This document shows, in pieces, positions 44,170 to 63,170 of a stretch of DNA of 64,000 bases. Under the pieces are notes generated by a model. It was not told where the DNA came from, made no database searches, and saw only the letters and a list, made by a program, of their open reading frames with translations. Position 1 is the first letter of the stretch; the number at the start of each line of letters is the position of its first letter. The position numbers and the translations under genes were made by a program. The DNA is from Trifolium pratense. Its lineage: Eukaryota > Streptophyta > Magnoliopsida > Fabales > Fabaceae. Where the stretch lies: positions 29,624,409 to 29,688,408 of the forward strand of contig NC_060065.1 in NCBI RefSeq assembly GCF_020283565.1. Direction: 5' to 3'.

Positions 44170-44702
44170 TTTTTTTTCGTAAATATAAGTATATTTCCAT
44201 GTGAGGGTGTGTCGTCAAAATAAGGGACGCAAATAGCAACTCCCGTATATTTATGAATCTAAGAAATAGAGGCCCCAGAAAAATTATTGTACTAGCACCG
44301 CAATATTTTTGGGCCAAAAATAAAAAACTCGAACAACCCAAATTTTCCTGAAGATGTTTTCTCTTCCCCCCTCCCATGAATCTTTTTTTTTTTGACAATC
44401 CCATGAATCTTTTATATCCCCCAATATTCTAATTTTGACCTTGCAGAAAAATTCGGTTCGCAGAAACCGAATTTTTTCTAGTGCAAATTCAGAGTAAATT
44501 TCGGTTTTTAGAAACCAAAATTTGTTTTCAAGGCAAAAAAAAAATTCGGTTTCTACGAACCGAAGTTTTTTCAAGGGTAAAATTGGAAATTCAGGGGATA
44601 AAAGATTCACGCGGGGTGGGAAGAGAAAATATCTTTACTGAAACTGGAGGACTTTCATTTCACTGTGTTTGGGTTGACACATGCCCCAAATATTTTTAGC
44701 TT
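44170..44702. mobile_element. Palindromic repeat with three CGGTTT hairpins
   Basis: An inverted repeat pairs about 44354-44420 (GATGTTTTCTCTTCCC...TTTATATCCCC) with about 44597-44640 (GGGGATAAAAGATTC...GGGAAGAGAAAATATC). Between them lie three short palindromes around 44450-44475, 44497-44523 and 44541-44570, each of the form AATTTCGGTTT-AAACCGAATT. It is non-coding and possibly a foldback transposon. Confidence 0.55.
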
Positions 44703-44707
44703 TTTAT

Positions 44708-45007
44708 TGTTGAGAATAATTCAAAGTTAGTTAAAATTGAGTTAGTTTGGTTGTTGCAAAAGCTGTTACTTGCTTTACAAGTAAAACAGAATTAGTTAGT
44801 GTGTAGGTTAGTTAGTTGAGTTAACTACTATGTTAATAAGTAACCATAGTTGGTTAATGCTAACTCATTGGTTTTGTGTATAAAAACCATACTACACCAT
44901 TGTAAAGATATATCAATTGATCATTAATGAATTTACCCCTTTTCTCTCATTCTTTCTCACAATTTGTTCATTCACATTCATCCATTCATTGTTCATAAGT
45001 TCTAACA
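44708..45007 (+). repeat. 5' LTR of the 44.7-49.5 kb copia element
   Basis: 300 bp, TGTTGAGAATAATTC to AGTTCTAACA. TATA-like TGTATAAAAACC at about 44876-44887 marks the likely promoter. Confidence 0.96.
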
Positions 45008-45010
45008 AAC

Positions 45011-45024
45011 TGGTATCTAGAGCC
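45011..45024 (+). other. Primer-binding site, initiator tRNA-Met type
   Basis: TGGTATCTAGAGCC three bases after the LTR; the same as the usual TGGTATCAGAGCC except for one extra T. Confidence 0.8.
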
Positions 45025-45092
45025 TCAAGGTTCGTGGCATTAAAGAATTGATCAAGATTCACTGCAATTTGATCAATTAACTCAGGAAGAAG

Positions 45093-48000
45093 ATGACAAG
45101 TCAACTAGAAACACTCAGCAACAGTTTTGGTGGGAAATTGCCAATTCTTGATGCAAGCAATTGGGATCGATGGAATAAGCAGATGAAAGTGATATTTGGG
45201 TTTCAAGAAGTACAAGATGTGATTGAAACTGCTATCACTGAATTAGCAGCAGATGCAACAGACAATCAGAGGAATGCACATCGTGCATTGAAGAAGAAAG
45301 ATTTCAAAGCAATGTTCTTCATTCATCAATGTGTTGATTTGGTGAATTTCCAGAAGATTTAGAATGCAACATCAGCTAAGGAATGTTGGGACATTCTTGA
45401 GAAAGCACACTCAGGGAATGAGAAGCTGAAGCAGGTTAGATTACAAACTTGGAAAAGGAAATTTGAACTGCTACAGATGGAAAACAATGAAAGCATTGCA
45501 GATTACTTTAACAAGATCACAAACATCACAAATCAGATGAAGAGTTGTGGTGATACTTGTGACAATCAAACCATTGTTGGTAAGGTTATGAGAACTTTAT
45601 CTCCTAAGTTTGATTATATCACTGTTGCAATAATGGAAACCAAAGATTTGTCAACATTGACATTGGATGAATTACAATGTACACTGGAGTCTCATGAACA
45701 AAGAATCATGGAAAGAACAAAAGATAGGGCCACTGATCAAGCATTGCAAGCTCATGCAGAGAAGAAAGGCAATGGCAAATGGAAGGGGAAAGATAAGTCC
45801 AAGAAGAATAATAATTCACAAGATAACTCAAAGAAAAACAATGATCAAGCTGAATCTTCATCTCAAGGCACTGCATCAAATCAAGATAAGAAAGGGAAGT
45901 TCAATTTGAAGAACATACAGTGCTATAATTGCCAGAAGTTTGGTCACTTTGCAAAAGATTGCAGAGGCAAGAAGGTTCCAAGGTATGGAGGAAAGAATAA
46001 GGCTGAAGCACATATTGCTCAGGAAGATAGTGACTCAGAGGTTGATCCAACACTGTACATGGCTACCATTACAGATATTGAAGATGATCAAGAACATTGG
46101 TATCTTGACACAGGTTGCAGCAATCACATGACAAGCCATAGAGATTGGCTAATCAACTTCAACAGTTCATCAAAAACTAAAATAAGGTTTGCAGACAATA
46201 GAACAATTCCAGCTGAAGGAGTAGGTGATGTATTGATCAAAGGCAAGAAAGGAAATCAAGCCATCATCACTGGTGTTCTATATGTACCAGACATGAAAAC
46301 AAATTTACTAAGTTTGGGACAGTTACTAGAGAAGGGATTCATTATGCATATGGAGAATAACATCATGGAAGTGTATGATTCTCAGAACAACACTATTCTG
46401 AGAGCCCCTCTATCTCAGAATAGAACATTCCAAGTCACCTTGACTGCAAATCAATCCCAATGTCTGGCTACAATAAAGATCAATGACCAAGCTTGGTTAT
46501 GGCATCTGAGGTATGGTCATCTGAACTTTAAAAGCTTGAGTTATCTGCAAAACAATGAACTGGTCAATGGATTACCTGCAATTAAGATCCCTAGAGATAT
46601 ATGTCAACATTGCTTGATAGGCAAGCAAGCAAGAAAGTCTTTTGTCAAGAATACTGCAATGAGAGCTAAGCAGGTACTTAATGAAGTATATACAGATGTA
46701 TGTGGTCCATTCGACACACTATCTTTAGGAGGAAACAAGTACTTTGTATCATTCATTGATGAATTCAGCAGAATGATGTGGATTCACTTAATGAAGAGCA
46801 AAGATGAAGTGCTTCAGAATTTTAAATCATTCAAACTGTTAGTTGAAAAGCAATCAGAAAAGAAGATTAAAATTCTAAGAAGTGATGGTGGTGGTGAATA
46901 CACCTCAAATGAATTCAAGACATTTTGTTCAGAAAATGGAATTCAGCATGAAATAATAGCTCCATACACTCCTCAACACAATGGAATGGCTGAAAGGAGG
47001 AATCGAACTATCATGAATATGACCAGATGCATGCTAAGAGAAAAGAATCTACCTCACAGCTTTTGGGGTGAAGCTGTAGTTACAGCCTGCTATGTTCTGA
47101 ACAGATGTCGTACAAAGCAAATAGATAAGGTACCAGAAGCAATTTGGTCAGGTCACACACCATCAGTGAAGCATCTTAGGGTATTTGGATGTCTTTGTCA
47201 CAGACACATACCAGATCAAAAGAGGAAGAAACTTGATGATAAAAGTGAAATGATGATCATGATAGGATATCACACTGCAGGTGCCTATAAACTCTACAAT
47301 CCAATCACAAAAAAGGTAACCAGCAGTAGAGATGTCACTTTTGAAGAAGATAAGAGCTGGGATTGGAATGGAAATACAGCACAAGATAAAAAGTATGTTC
47401 CATTTCAGTTACTTGATGAAGAAGCAACTGAAGAAAACACTATGCTAACACCTCCAACAACTGCAAATGAGCCAGTTGTACTAAGAAGATCAGAAAGAGG
47501 AGGTATTCCAAACAGAAATCTGCAAGGGTATGAAACAATCCCAGATGACATGATCACACCAGATGGTGATATAGTGCATTTTGCATTATATGTAGACACT
47601 GAACCCTTGACATATCAACAAGCAGCAAAGTATGAAGAATGGAGGGGAGCAATGGAGGAAGAAATAGCCTCAATTGAAAAGAACAACACATGGAACTTGG
47701 TCCATCTGCCTGCAAACAAGAGGCCTATAGCAGTCAAATGGATATACAAATTGAAATACCTACCTGATGGCACTATAGCAAAGTACAAAGCACGATTGGT
47801 TGCCAAAGGATTCCTACAGAAACAAGGTATTGACTTTACTGAAATCTTTGCACCTGTGGCAAGGATTGAAACTGTGAGACTAGTAGTTGCTATTGCAAAT
47901 CACTTTGACTGGGAATTTGTTCAATTGGATGTCAAGTCTGCATTTCTCAATGGCAAACTTGAGGAGGAAGTATATATTGAACAACCTCAGGGTTTCATAG

Positions 48001-49148
48001 TTAAAGGAAAGGAAGATCATGTGTTGAAGCTGAACAAAGCATTGTATGGCCTAAAACAAGCACCAAGAGCTTGGAACATGAGAATAGATGAGTTTCTCAG
48101 CAAAAATGGATACTCAAAATGCACTGTTGAACATGGAATCTATGTCAAAGGTACATCACAGAATAGACTTTGCATAGTGTGCCTATATGTTGATGACTTA
48201 CTAATAACTGGCAGCAGTAAAGATGAAGTTAAGAAGCTAACAAGTCTGCTAAGCTCAGAATTTGACATGACCAATTTAGGAGGTTTGAAATATTTTCTTG
48301 GGCTGGAATTGACTAAGACAAGTAGTGGTATGCTGATACATCAGAGGAAGTATGCTTCAGATATACTAAAGAGATTCAACATGATGGATTGTAATCCAGC
48401 TAACACTCCAATGGAAACTGCATCAAATTTGAATGCTGATGATGAAGGCAAATCTGTGAATAGCACTCACTATAAACAGATGGTAGGAAGCCTTAGATAT
48501 GCTTGCAACTCAAGGCCAGATATATGTCATAGTGTAGGGATTGTTAGCAGATTTATGCAATCACCTAAACTGTCACATATGCAAGCAGTGAAGAGAATCC
48601 TAAGATACCTACAGGGCACAATTGACTATGGTGTTTTGTACACCAAAACAGATGAGAACCAAAAGAAGCTTGTTGGTTATTGTGACTCTGACTGGTCAGG
48701 TGATAAAGTTGAAAGAAGAAGCACAATGGGATACATCTTCACATTGTTCAATTGTCCAATCTCATGGAGTTCAAAAAAGCAAAGTGTAGTTGCCTTATCC
48801 ACATGTGAAGCAGAATACATTTCTGCCTGCAATGCTGCTTGCCAAGGAATCTGGTTGCTAGCATTACTGCAGGAAATGAAGATTGATATTGAACAGGAAG
48901 TAGAGCTAATGGTTGACAACAAATCAGCCATTAATCTGGCCAAAAACCCTATAGCTCATGGAAGAAGCAAACATATAGAAACAAAGTTTCATTTTTTGAG
49001 AGATCAAGTTACAAAGGGGAAGATCAAAATGACTTACTGCAACACAGAGAAGCAAATGGCAGATGTGCTCACTAAGCCATTGAAGATTGATAGATTCAAG
49101 GATTTAAGAAGAATGATGAATGTTCAAAGCCTTGAGACTTTGAATTAA
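45093..49148 (+). pseudogene. Copia gag-pol polyprotein with a single amber stop in gag
   Basis: One frame of 1352 codons, start ATG 45093, stop TAA 49146-49148. TAG at 45360-45362 (codon 90) is the only interruption; the following ATG at 45477 is in the same frame and opens 1223 residues. Domains counted in that part: gag to about 140, CCHC knuckle [14 protein letters not shown] (149-162), protease DTG (211-213, in [12 protein letters not shown]), gag-pre-integrase near 340-400, integrase with [15 protein letters not shown] and [17 protein letters not shown], copia RT with YVDD (904-907), RNase H with the Asp of YCDSDWSGD and the final DVLTKPL. All visible catalytic residues are present. The stop lies in the gag N-terminus, not at a gag/pol border, so it looks like a mutation and not a programmed readthrough. 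Confidence 0.93.
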
Positions 49149-49155
49149 AGGGGTG
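49147..49155 (+). other. Polypurine tract of the young copia element
   Basis: AAAGGGGTG directly before the 3' LTR and just past the gag-pol stop. Confidence 0.85.
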
Positions 49156-49455
49156 TGTTGAGAATAATTCAAAGTTAGTTAAAATTGAGTTAGTTTGGTT
49201 GTTGCAAAAGCTGTTACTTGCTTTACAAGTAAAACAGAATTAGTTAGTGTGTAGGTTAGTTAGTTGAGTTAACTACTATGTTAATAAGTAACCATAGTTG
49301 GTTAATGCTAACTCATTGGTTTTGTGTATAAAAACCATACTACACCATTGTAAAGATATATCAATTGATCATTAATGAATTTACCCCTTTTCTCTCATTC
49401 TTTCTCACAATTTGTTCATTCACATTCATCCATTCATTGTTCATAAGTTCTAACA
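49156..49455 (+). repeat. 3' LTR of the 44.7-49.5 kb copia element
   Basis: 300 bp, no difference from 44708-45007 seen by eye. Followed by TTTAT, the second target copy. Confidence 0.96.
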
Positions 49456-49460
49456 TTTAT

Positions 49461-51780
49461 AGGTATACCCCCACAAATATCAGTCATACTCATACTCCAT
49501 ATTTTCAAGTTTTTCCTTTAATAAATTTTGATTTCCAATTCTACCATTTTCCTGGAGATGTCAATGGGTTGGAGCAGAAGACCAGAAGTGGGGATTGGGG
49601 AGTACTTCTCCGCTCCCTTCTAGATCTAAAATGCTTCACATCCTCACCCTCATTCTCTATTTTGGACAGTATTCTTTTTCCATTTCCGTTTTCGCTCATC
49701 CTCATAGTTCTCATAGGGACTCCATCAACATTAAAGAAGATATCAATTTTTAATTAAACTAGTTGTAAAAAAATATAATCATAAAAGAAATAAAAATCAA
49801 GATATTATTGTGAATCTCGTGATAGTAAAAAATATCATATATAAACGGGGGGACTTTCACGCCATTCCCACGGAGAGTCCCACTTACAGATACAAATTAA
49901 CATTGCTACATTCTCCCCTTCATCTATCTCATTCTCTTAAATCGCTCATTATCACTCTCACCCCGTCTCCCATTTACCGCAAATCCTCACCGTTCCTTCC
50001 AAATCATATTTTGACCGGTTCAAATTCCATGTGTTAGTTTTTTAAATGAAATTTAATTCTTTTCAACATGACATTTGTAACTCAAAATATATCCTAATAT
50101 TTACATAATGTTTAACATGATCTTCAAGTATCTTTATTGCCTTAAGCTTCGCAATTGTGTTGTTTGATCTCCAAGGCGCTTTGTCATTTGTGTGGCTGTT
50201 GGAGGTAGGGCGCTGGTGCATTATATTTGTTGGCCTTTGGGACTGGTTTTGTTTGGTCTGAGCCACTTTTAGCCTGGGTGGTTAGCTCTCCATGCTGGTG
50301 GTGATGTACTCTTCTAATATAGTCTTAGATCCCTGGCACCTCTGTTTTTGTTTTTGCATGTTCCTCATGTTTTGGTTTTGGGAAATAGCATTGGCAATGA
50401 CGTTGGGTTCATTGCTTATTGTAACACTAACACTTGCAATTTTTGGTGGTCTAAGTGCGAATTTACAATTTGGGCCCTAATTAATAATTGTAGTATAAAA
50501 AATTTGAATTCTCATAAAACATTAAACTTTTTATTTAATTTCAAAATACTCTTACAAAACAATTCCTACTACCATTTCTAAATGCAATCATACAAAGTCA
50601 CTTAATAATTGTGTTTACATATGCAAAGTCACTAATAATTGTGTTTACATCAATATGTTATATAAGAGAAAACTATAGATGACTGATGAGTTGCAGACTT
50701 GTAGAGAGAAAAATAGAGGAAGAAGATGAGTGTGTGTTGATATGAAGCGACATTGCAAGAAGAAAAGAATTTGCATACGTGTAGTGATGAAAAAGTAGTA
50801 CGAAAGCGGTTTGACATGAAATTTGATACTTGATATGAGTAAGAGATACATACGCATAGAGAATTTGATTATTGATACTTACGTATCATTGTATCAATTC
50901 ATCAATTATCAACCATATCAAATATCATTGTACCAAAATTCATAATTGAAACAATTATATGTTCACCGATAGAGAATAAGAAGCGACAAACAAAACTATG
51001 AATTTCATATAGTATATTTTTTGTTGGGCCTATTAGTCCCCTAAAAAAATTATTTTGGGGCACAAATCTTAGTCTTATTTTTATGGACCTAGGGCGGTCG
51101 CCCTCTTCGTCCTCCCTCAGATACGGCCCTGCCAGTGCACGATGCTCCTGCAACGTTTTCACTTGCGTAGGGATATCAATTGTATTTGTAAATAGGGAAC
51201 CCTGCGAGAATTGCTCCATTTGAGGTTTGAAGGCGGATAATTTTTTCCAGAGAGAGAAATTTCCCCTGAGGGAGGTTTGAGGATGAAGATGATGTTTTAT
51301 TCTCCGCTCCGCAAAGTCTCTATTCCCAATATTTTATTAAAATAACATTTATATGTGTACGTTCACGCAATATAAAAAATAATATAAATTTGATAATATC
51401 TTATAATGTTGATGGATTCGCATCCGAACCTTGAAGATCAGTAAAGATGTTAATGAAAAAAAAGACTCATGAATAAGGACGAAGATGAAGAATATTTTAA
51501 ATAATTTGTAAAAAAAAAATAGATAAATACTTGCGTTCATTCTCCACGAATTTTTTTCTTCTAAGCTACCAATTAATGATTTATAGGTATTTACCGATTA
51601 ACCAATGAGAACAAACCATATACATGTTTAGTAAAAGTTGGGTACAATATGTTTTCATTGATTGATGAAAAATATCTAAAATTATATAAGAGTAGAGTAG
51701 ACCTCGACTTCTCCGCGAGTCCACTTCATTGACACCTCCATATCCACGCACCATGCACGCCATGTCACACTTGCGCACTT
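49461..51780. other. Intergenic, no gene recognised
   Basis: Short open stretches without resemblance to proteins. 51025-51240 (GGGGCACAAATCTTAG, CTAGGGCGGTCGCCCTC) looks like the edge of an old DNA transposon, but only one end is visible. Confidence 0.4.
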
Positions 51781-52077
51781 AGAGCATCCACAATGGAGAA
51801 ATCCAATTTTTGGTACCTAAGTGGGTCCCGCGTGTACACATCACTCATTTATAATTTTTTAATAATAGTATCTAATAAGCACTCAATTTCTCCAACCCAA
51901 CACCTCTTAAAAAATTTTAAACCGGTCCACAAATAACTACACATTTCATCAATAACTCTACATCTTTATAAAATGGGTCCCACAAATTTTATTAAGTACT
52001 ATGAGAGAGAGAATGCTTATTTGAGAAGTGGTACCTATTTGGTACTAAAATGTGTTGTGTTCCAATGATAGTATCTA
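51781..52077. mobile_element. Probable hAT-type MITE remnant
   Basis: Begins AGAGCATCCACAATGGAGAA, a widespread plant MITE end. Inverted motifs GGTACCTAAGTGGGTCCC and GGTACCTATTTGGTAC lie inside. The right end has decayed and touches the Stowaway element that follows. Confidence 0.5.
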
Positions 52078-52354
52078 CTCCCTCCGGTCCTTATTATAAG
52101 AAACACTTTGACAAAATCACACAAACCAAGGAAGGTAAATTTTCTCATTAATGATTCTAACATTTTATATTTTATTCCAAAGCTAACCTTTGACTAGCAT
52201 GGGAAATAGGCCTCTCTAATTAATGCACTAGCATTATAATGAATTATTTGATTGTATTTAATATGGGTACAAATGGAATTGTGTCAAAGTGTTTCTTATA
52301 AAAAGAACCAAATAAAAATTCCAAAGTGTTTCTTATAAAAAGGACCGGAGAGAG
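52078..52354. mobile_element. Stowaway MITE
   Basis: Ends CTCCCTCCGGTCCTTATTAT and the inverted TATAAAAAGGACCGGAGAGAG-type end, both bordered by TA. An inner copy of AAAGTGTTTCTTATAAAAAG near 52285-52305 duplicates part of the right arm. Confidence 0.88.
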
Positions 52355-52820
52355 TAATAAGTACCATAAGTACCTAATATGATTTTGCAGAACTTTCATG
52401 TGAACCTTACCCTAGTCTTTGATTAGTCATAAAAGTCTCATCACGAGTTTCTCCCCCTAAAATCTCAAACATTAATGGCGGTAATAACTGACTTTATTCA
52501 GTGGCAAAAAAAACTTGTCATTGTTAAAGATTTGACATAGACATCACTTTCACTAAAATAATTTTTTTAAAAAAAAATTAAAACATTAAAAACAGAATTT
52601 TATTTTTAACAAAAATAGAGGGAAAATGAAATGAAAAAGAAACAAATAAGAGAGCGTGAAGAAAAGTGAAAGAGACTCGTCTCGTGTGTGAGACTGAAAC
52701 TGAAACTGAGTCTCACTCCACACACCGCGCTTAACCTTTTTCAACCTTTCTTCTCAGATCTTCAATTTCTTCACTCAATTTTCTTCTTCTTCAATCGATT
52801 CTCTTTCTTCTTCGTTTCCA

Positions 52821-58612
<5,792 letters not shown>

Positions 58613-61173
58613 TTCCATATCTTAATGGTAAAGGTGTTTATAGCAATATGTGCAGAATTTAAGGATTTTGTTTGTGCCAGAACTGTGTGCTATTTTTGCT
58701 ATTTTATTCAATGAATTGGGATCGTGTCATATTTTAACTTTTTATCCTTAAAAATATTTCAGATTAAATTAAGTGTGATAATATTGCATATTACTTTCTT
58801 TTTTGTCCACATCTGAATACCAATATAGGTATTTGTTCAGTTTGCTTGATTTATGGTTGTGCTTCATGCAGAACCCATACATATATTATTGCAAGATGTA
58901 AAAACATTTCTCCAATGCAGAACTATTATATTCCCATGTGAAATAAATTTCAAAATCATATTTGCAAGCATTCCATACAGAGCAAATTCCCCTGAAAGAC
59001 CAGAAGCAGATTTATAGGTCCTCCTTCAGTCATCACTCATTCATAAACGCTTACCAGTTTTTTTACTAACTGAACTCATTTCAATCTCTTGCGACATAAA
59101 AAACCAACCATGCCTCCCTCAATAATGAACTCCCTTTTGTTTCTTTATTATGGTGAACTTTGTCCCCTGATTTGGGCTCTTCTGATGCTCTCTCTGACTG
59201 TCTTGCGGCGCAACTAAGAAAAACATACCAATCACACCTGTACTACTCACCATTCTTTCCTCCTCTTTGTTTTTTACTTCCTGCTTGCTGAACACCCACT
59301 TCTGCCAATGCATTCTCATGTGCACATCATGTGATCTGTTTTACTCCAATTCCTAGAAGTCAACAATCTGAATTTGATGAGGTTTACCCACTTCATCCTT
59401 GTGGTTGCCCTGTCTCATGCAAAGAATCCATGTATGTGTTCTGTGTGGCTGTTAGTTACATTCTCCCTTGATTGCATGATGTTCATTTTCCCTTGATATC
59501 ATTTTGGGTGTTATTCTCTTCTATTTCACTCACTCATCAGTTTATATTACAATTAGGGATCCAGATCCTCTGCACACAACTGTTTACATCAGTCTCTCAA
59601 CACTAAACATACAAGCAATATGAAATTGTCTACATCAGTTTATATCCAACGGATGAGAGAGAAAATGAAATTAATCAAAGTAATGACACTCAATCCAAAA
59701 TTAATGATAAAACATCAATCAACCTCAGCTACGTATTCACTTAAAAAATACCGATTTTTGTTCTCTGCTGCAATGTCTGCTGCAAATATGACAACCCTTA
59801 AACAAGGCTGTTGAGCATCCAAATTGGAAAAAATACAGTAGTTAGTTTCATTTTTGTAAAAAAATGAAGTTAATGAAACAATAGATAACGACAACAGAAT
59901 TGTTTTGGCCATATGTAATGCATGAATAATCCATATCTATAACAGCCATCCATTGGATACACTCTAATCTAATTGTTTATGTATAGTGTTGAGAGTGCCG
60001 TAGGCAAATCTGAGGAGAGGATTGAAACGCTACAATTAGTTTGTTAGAGTTTAATAACAATTTCTTTCACAAAGATACATATTAACGACAACAAAAGACA
60101 TACAATGAGCTAAAACACCCGTAAATATTACTGATATGGGTGCATGCTAGCACACCCATAAACGGGCATATAGAAATAGAAGGAAACACTGACTTCTCAT
60201 ACCCTACGTTTTTTTAAGGAATAATAACTAACAAGTCATATATCCTCTGAAGTACATGTATCAAAATTACAGGAACTTGTAGTTCATTATAATAAATTTT
60301 TCTTGAAAATGGAGTAGATCGTTGATCAAGTTACTCAATATTAGTGCATATTTTTTAAAGTTAAAGTTTACAAACCTTATTTAAAATTAAAATGTGAGAG
60401 TAAATAGACTTAATAAAAGCATTCAATCGATTGCATCCATTTTTCATTAGTAATGATTGAAGGTGTTTTAGTCTGTTAAAAAAAATGTAATTATATTCGT
60501 ATATACACTTCGTTGCATTTTTTTGAATATAAATTTATTAGTGTTATTTTCATTTTATTTTCAATTGTTTTTTTGTATACAACAAGGACAAAATGATAAA
60601 AGGAAAAATATAATCTGCATATCTATGTTTTCATAAAACTCCAACCGTTTCCACTCCGAACTTTCTCTCGGTAATTACTATTAGCAACCATAGAGAAATT
60701 CACGTGAATGTAAATCTACGTGAATGTCCAGCTGCTATACTGCCCAAAATGCAGCCATATACGCGGTGGAGATACTACATAGCCATATTTGCGGTGGAGG
60801 TATTACATAGCTAAATATTTAGCAAAACCAATTATGAATTGCAATGACGTATGGCTGTGTTGTTTTCCAGGGAAATAGTTGTTAAAAGTGTGGGCCAAAT
60901 ATTAGGTCGGGATGAAGTTGCTCTGCTAGGTTTCCACCTTTTTTTACTACTACGTGTAAAGTTTCAACGAGAAATATTTTTCTAGATGTAGTGACACATG
61001 TGCAAAATATTACATTCCTAGAAATGGAATTAGATTCCGTAAAAAAAATAAAAATAGATATGATCTAAGTAATAGCAAAAACATGTCTCAATATAAGTGC
61101 CTCGTAGTGTTGTTTCTATTATATTTATCTTTGTGTATTCCCATACTATAGAACTCGTTGTAATCTTATGATC
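58613..61173. other. CDKA 3' flank and intergenic DNA
   Basis: The CDKA 3' UTR is within the first few hundred bases. No gene follows. Around 60760-60830 a ~30-bp motif (GCGGTGGAGATACTACATAG) occurs twice in tandem with changes. Confidence 0.45.
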
Positions 61174-61176
61174 TTA

Positions 61177-61484
61177 GTGTATGTTTGGTTTCAATTCTGG
61201 AGCATCCAGAATTGATTCTGAACGTGTAGAATTGATTCTGACTTGTTTGGTTTCTCAAAAGTAGAATTGATTCTGCCTCCAGAATTGATTCTACTTGAAG
61301 CTAGAAATCGTAGCTTCTGATTCTAGAATTGATTTTTACACTCAATTTTTTTGTTCAACTCACTTTTTCATGAATATATCCAAACATAAACCACTTCAGC
61401 TTAAAATCAATTTTGGCCAGAATCAATTTTACAGAATCAATTCTGCCAAAATCAATTCTCTCCGCCGCAGAACCAAACACACGC
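61177..61484. mobile_element. Tourist-like MITE with TTA target duplication
   Basis: Ends GTGTATGTTTGGTTTCAATT and the inverted CAGAACCAAACACACGC, both bordered by TTA (61174-61176, 61485-61487), the PIF/Harbinger target size. The interior repeats AGAATTGATTCTG many times in both orientations. Confidence 0.8.
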
Positions 61485-63080
61485 TTAGTCTACTTTCTCA
61501 TACTTTAAATGAGTTTTTTTCTACTCAGAAAAAGAAATAATGAGTTAAGTTAATTTTTTTTTATAAGCAAATTTGAATTATAAAAGAGTACAAGGGGTAC
61601 TCAAACCCTTATAATTCATAACAATACATTATAAGTTTTGTAAACATTATTGAGTTAAGTTATTGAGATGTGCATCAAAGTCTAACTACTGTAACTTGCA
61701 AAAATCACATATCGAAATTCACAAATGTGTTATTAATTGCAAAAATTCATTAGATCGAAATTCATACTCACATTCGAAGATCTAGGAAGAAGAGGACCAG
61801 CACAAAACTCATTTTGATTGAAATAGTAATTGAATGGTTCAAATATCACTAGGTAACTACTAAAATCAAAGATTATAACTTGTAACAGAGTATAACTTGC
61901 GAAAATCACAAATCACAAATTCATGTGTTAACCTAACTACTAAAATCACAAATTGAAAATCGCAAAAATACTCACATCATGAGGAGCACTCGAAGACCTA
62001 GGAAGCAATGTGAATACAAATTCTTTGAAAGATTCACATATATTAGTTTCCAAATTTAGATAGCTACATGGATATTGTTAATTTCTAAAAAAAAAATCGG
62101 GTTGTTTTGATTTTCTAAGAAATGGTTTATGAATAAAAATATAAGGTTATCTACAGTTGTGGTACTGAGTACGGTTTAGATGAGTGATTTCTTAGTAATA
62201 CATATAATGTATAATCTATATAAATAATTAGAAGGACACATAGTTAAAGGGATATGAACATTATAGTCTATGTTTATAGGGAAATTAATAGATGTGTGAT
62301 AGTCTTTCAAGTATAGGTATCTTCATAATGTTACAATTTAATTTGGTTTGACATTTCTTTGGCAATAAAGGATAGTTATTATAACATGTTTGGTCTTTCT
62401 AGTTAGGTTTGTTAACTTTTAACAAGGTTTTGGTCTTTATTCCCTCCCCGTGCTTGTAAAAAATATATTGAGATTTTTGATTTTTGCTAGCAACATATAA
62501 CCGTGAGTTTTCACAAATGACTTTTATTTACACGTGTTCAAAAAGATGAAAGAAAAACAAACAAACACAAAAGAAAATATGAAGATAAATAAAAAATCAA
62601 CGAAGTAATTAATGTTTATCATTTAAGTTCAAAGTGACGACTGTTGAAATTTATAATTTCTACAAAAATAAATAATGAAATGTTAAAAAAAATTACTCGA
62701 TTATTTAAACAAATAAGTTATTTGATAGATAGTAGATACATAATACATAAATGTACTAAGAGTTAGTTCTATTTCTAACATATATAATATATTATGATAT
62801 AAAATGGATTACTAGAGTCATTTAACACATGAAGAACTAAGGAGAATGATTTGTTTAAAATATCGGTGGTTCTATGCACTTAGTTGATTAGTAGTGTTCT
62901 TGGTGATTAATATGTATAATTTCAAGAGTCATATAATACATGAAAATGAGGGAAACCAGTTGTGTATGATTCATTAAAAATTTAGTTGGTGGTGGTATTT
63001 TTAGTTATTGATATGCAATACATGATTACAACAATCATATCTTAATACATGAGAATACTGAGTGTGTTGTTTATCTAATA
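61485..63080. other. Intergenic, no gene recognised
   Basis: AT-rich, with near-repeats of AAATCACAAATTC-like motifs at 61680-61970. No coding frame. Confidence 0.4.
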
Positions 63081-63160
63081 CTCCATCTGGTCCTTTTTAT
63101 AAGGAACACTTAGGGCAAAAAATTTGGTCCTTTTTATAAGAAACTTTGACCAATTTACAA
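63081..63160. mobile_element. Stowaway MITE fragment
   Basis: CTCCATCTGGTCCTTTTTAT after TA matches Stowaway ends at 52078 and 54613. A second TTGGTCCTTTTTATAAGAAA follows in the same orientation. The other end is missing; the Helitron terminus starts 11 bp beyond. Confidence 0.65.
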
Positions 63161-63170
63161 ATGTTTTAAA

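Larger units (their letters stand above)
44708..49455 (+). mobile_element. Ty1/copia retrotransposon, near-intact and young, TTTAT target duplication
   Basis: 4748 bp with two 300-bp LTRs that appear identical by eye, TTTAT at both 44703-44707 and 49456-49460, a primer-binding site, a polypurine tract and a gag-pol frame broken only by one stop. Identical LTRs imply a very recent insertion, because LTRs are copied from one template. It is the fuller relative of 9940-13377. Confidence 0.96.

Noticed and set aside
45360..45362. Programmed stop-codon readthrough in copia gag
   Set aside because: The stop is at codon 90, well inside gag, not at a gag/pol boundary, and the relative element has a sense codon there.
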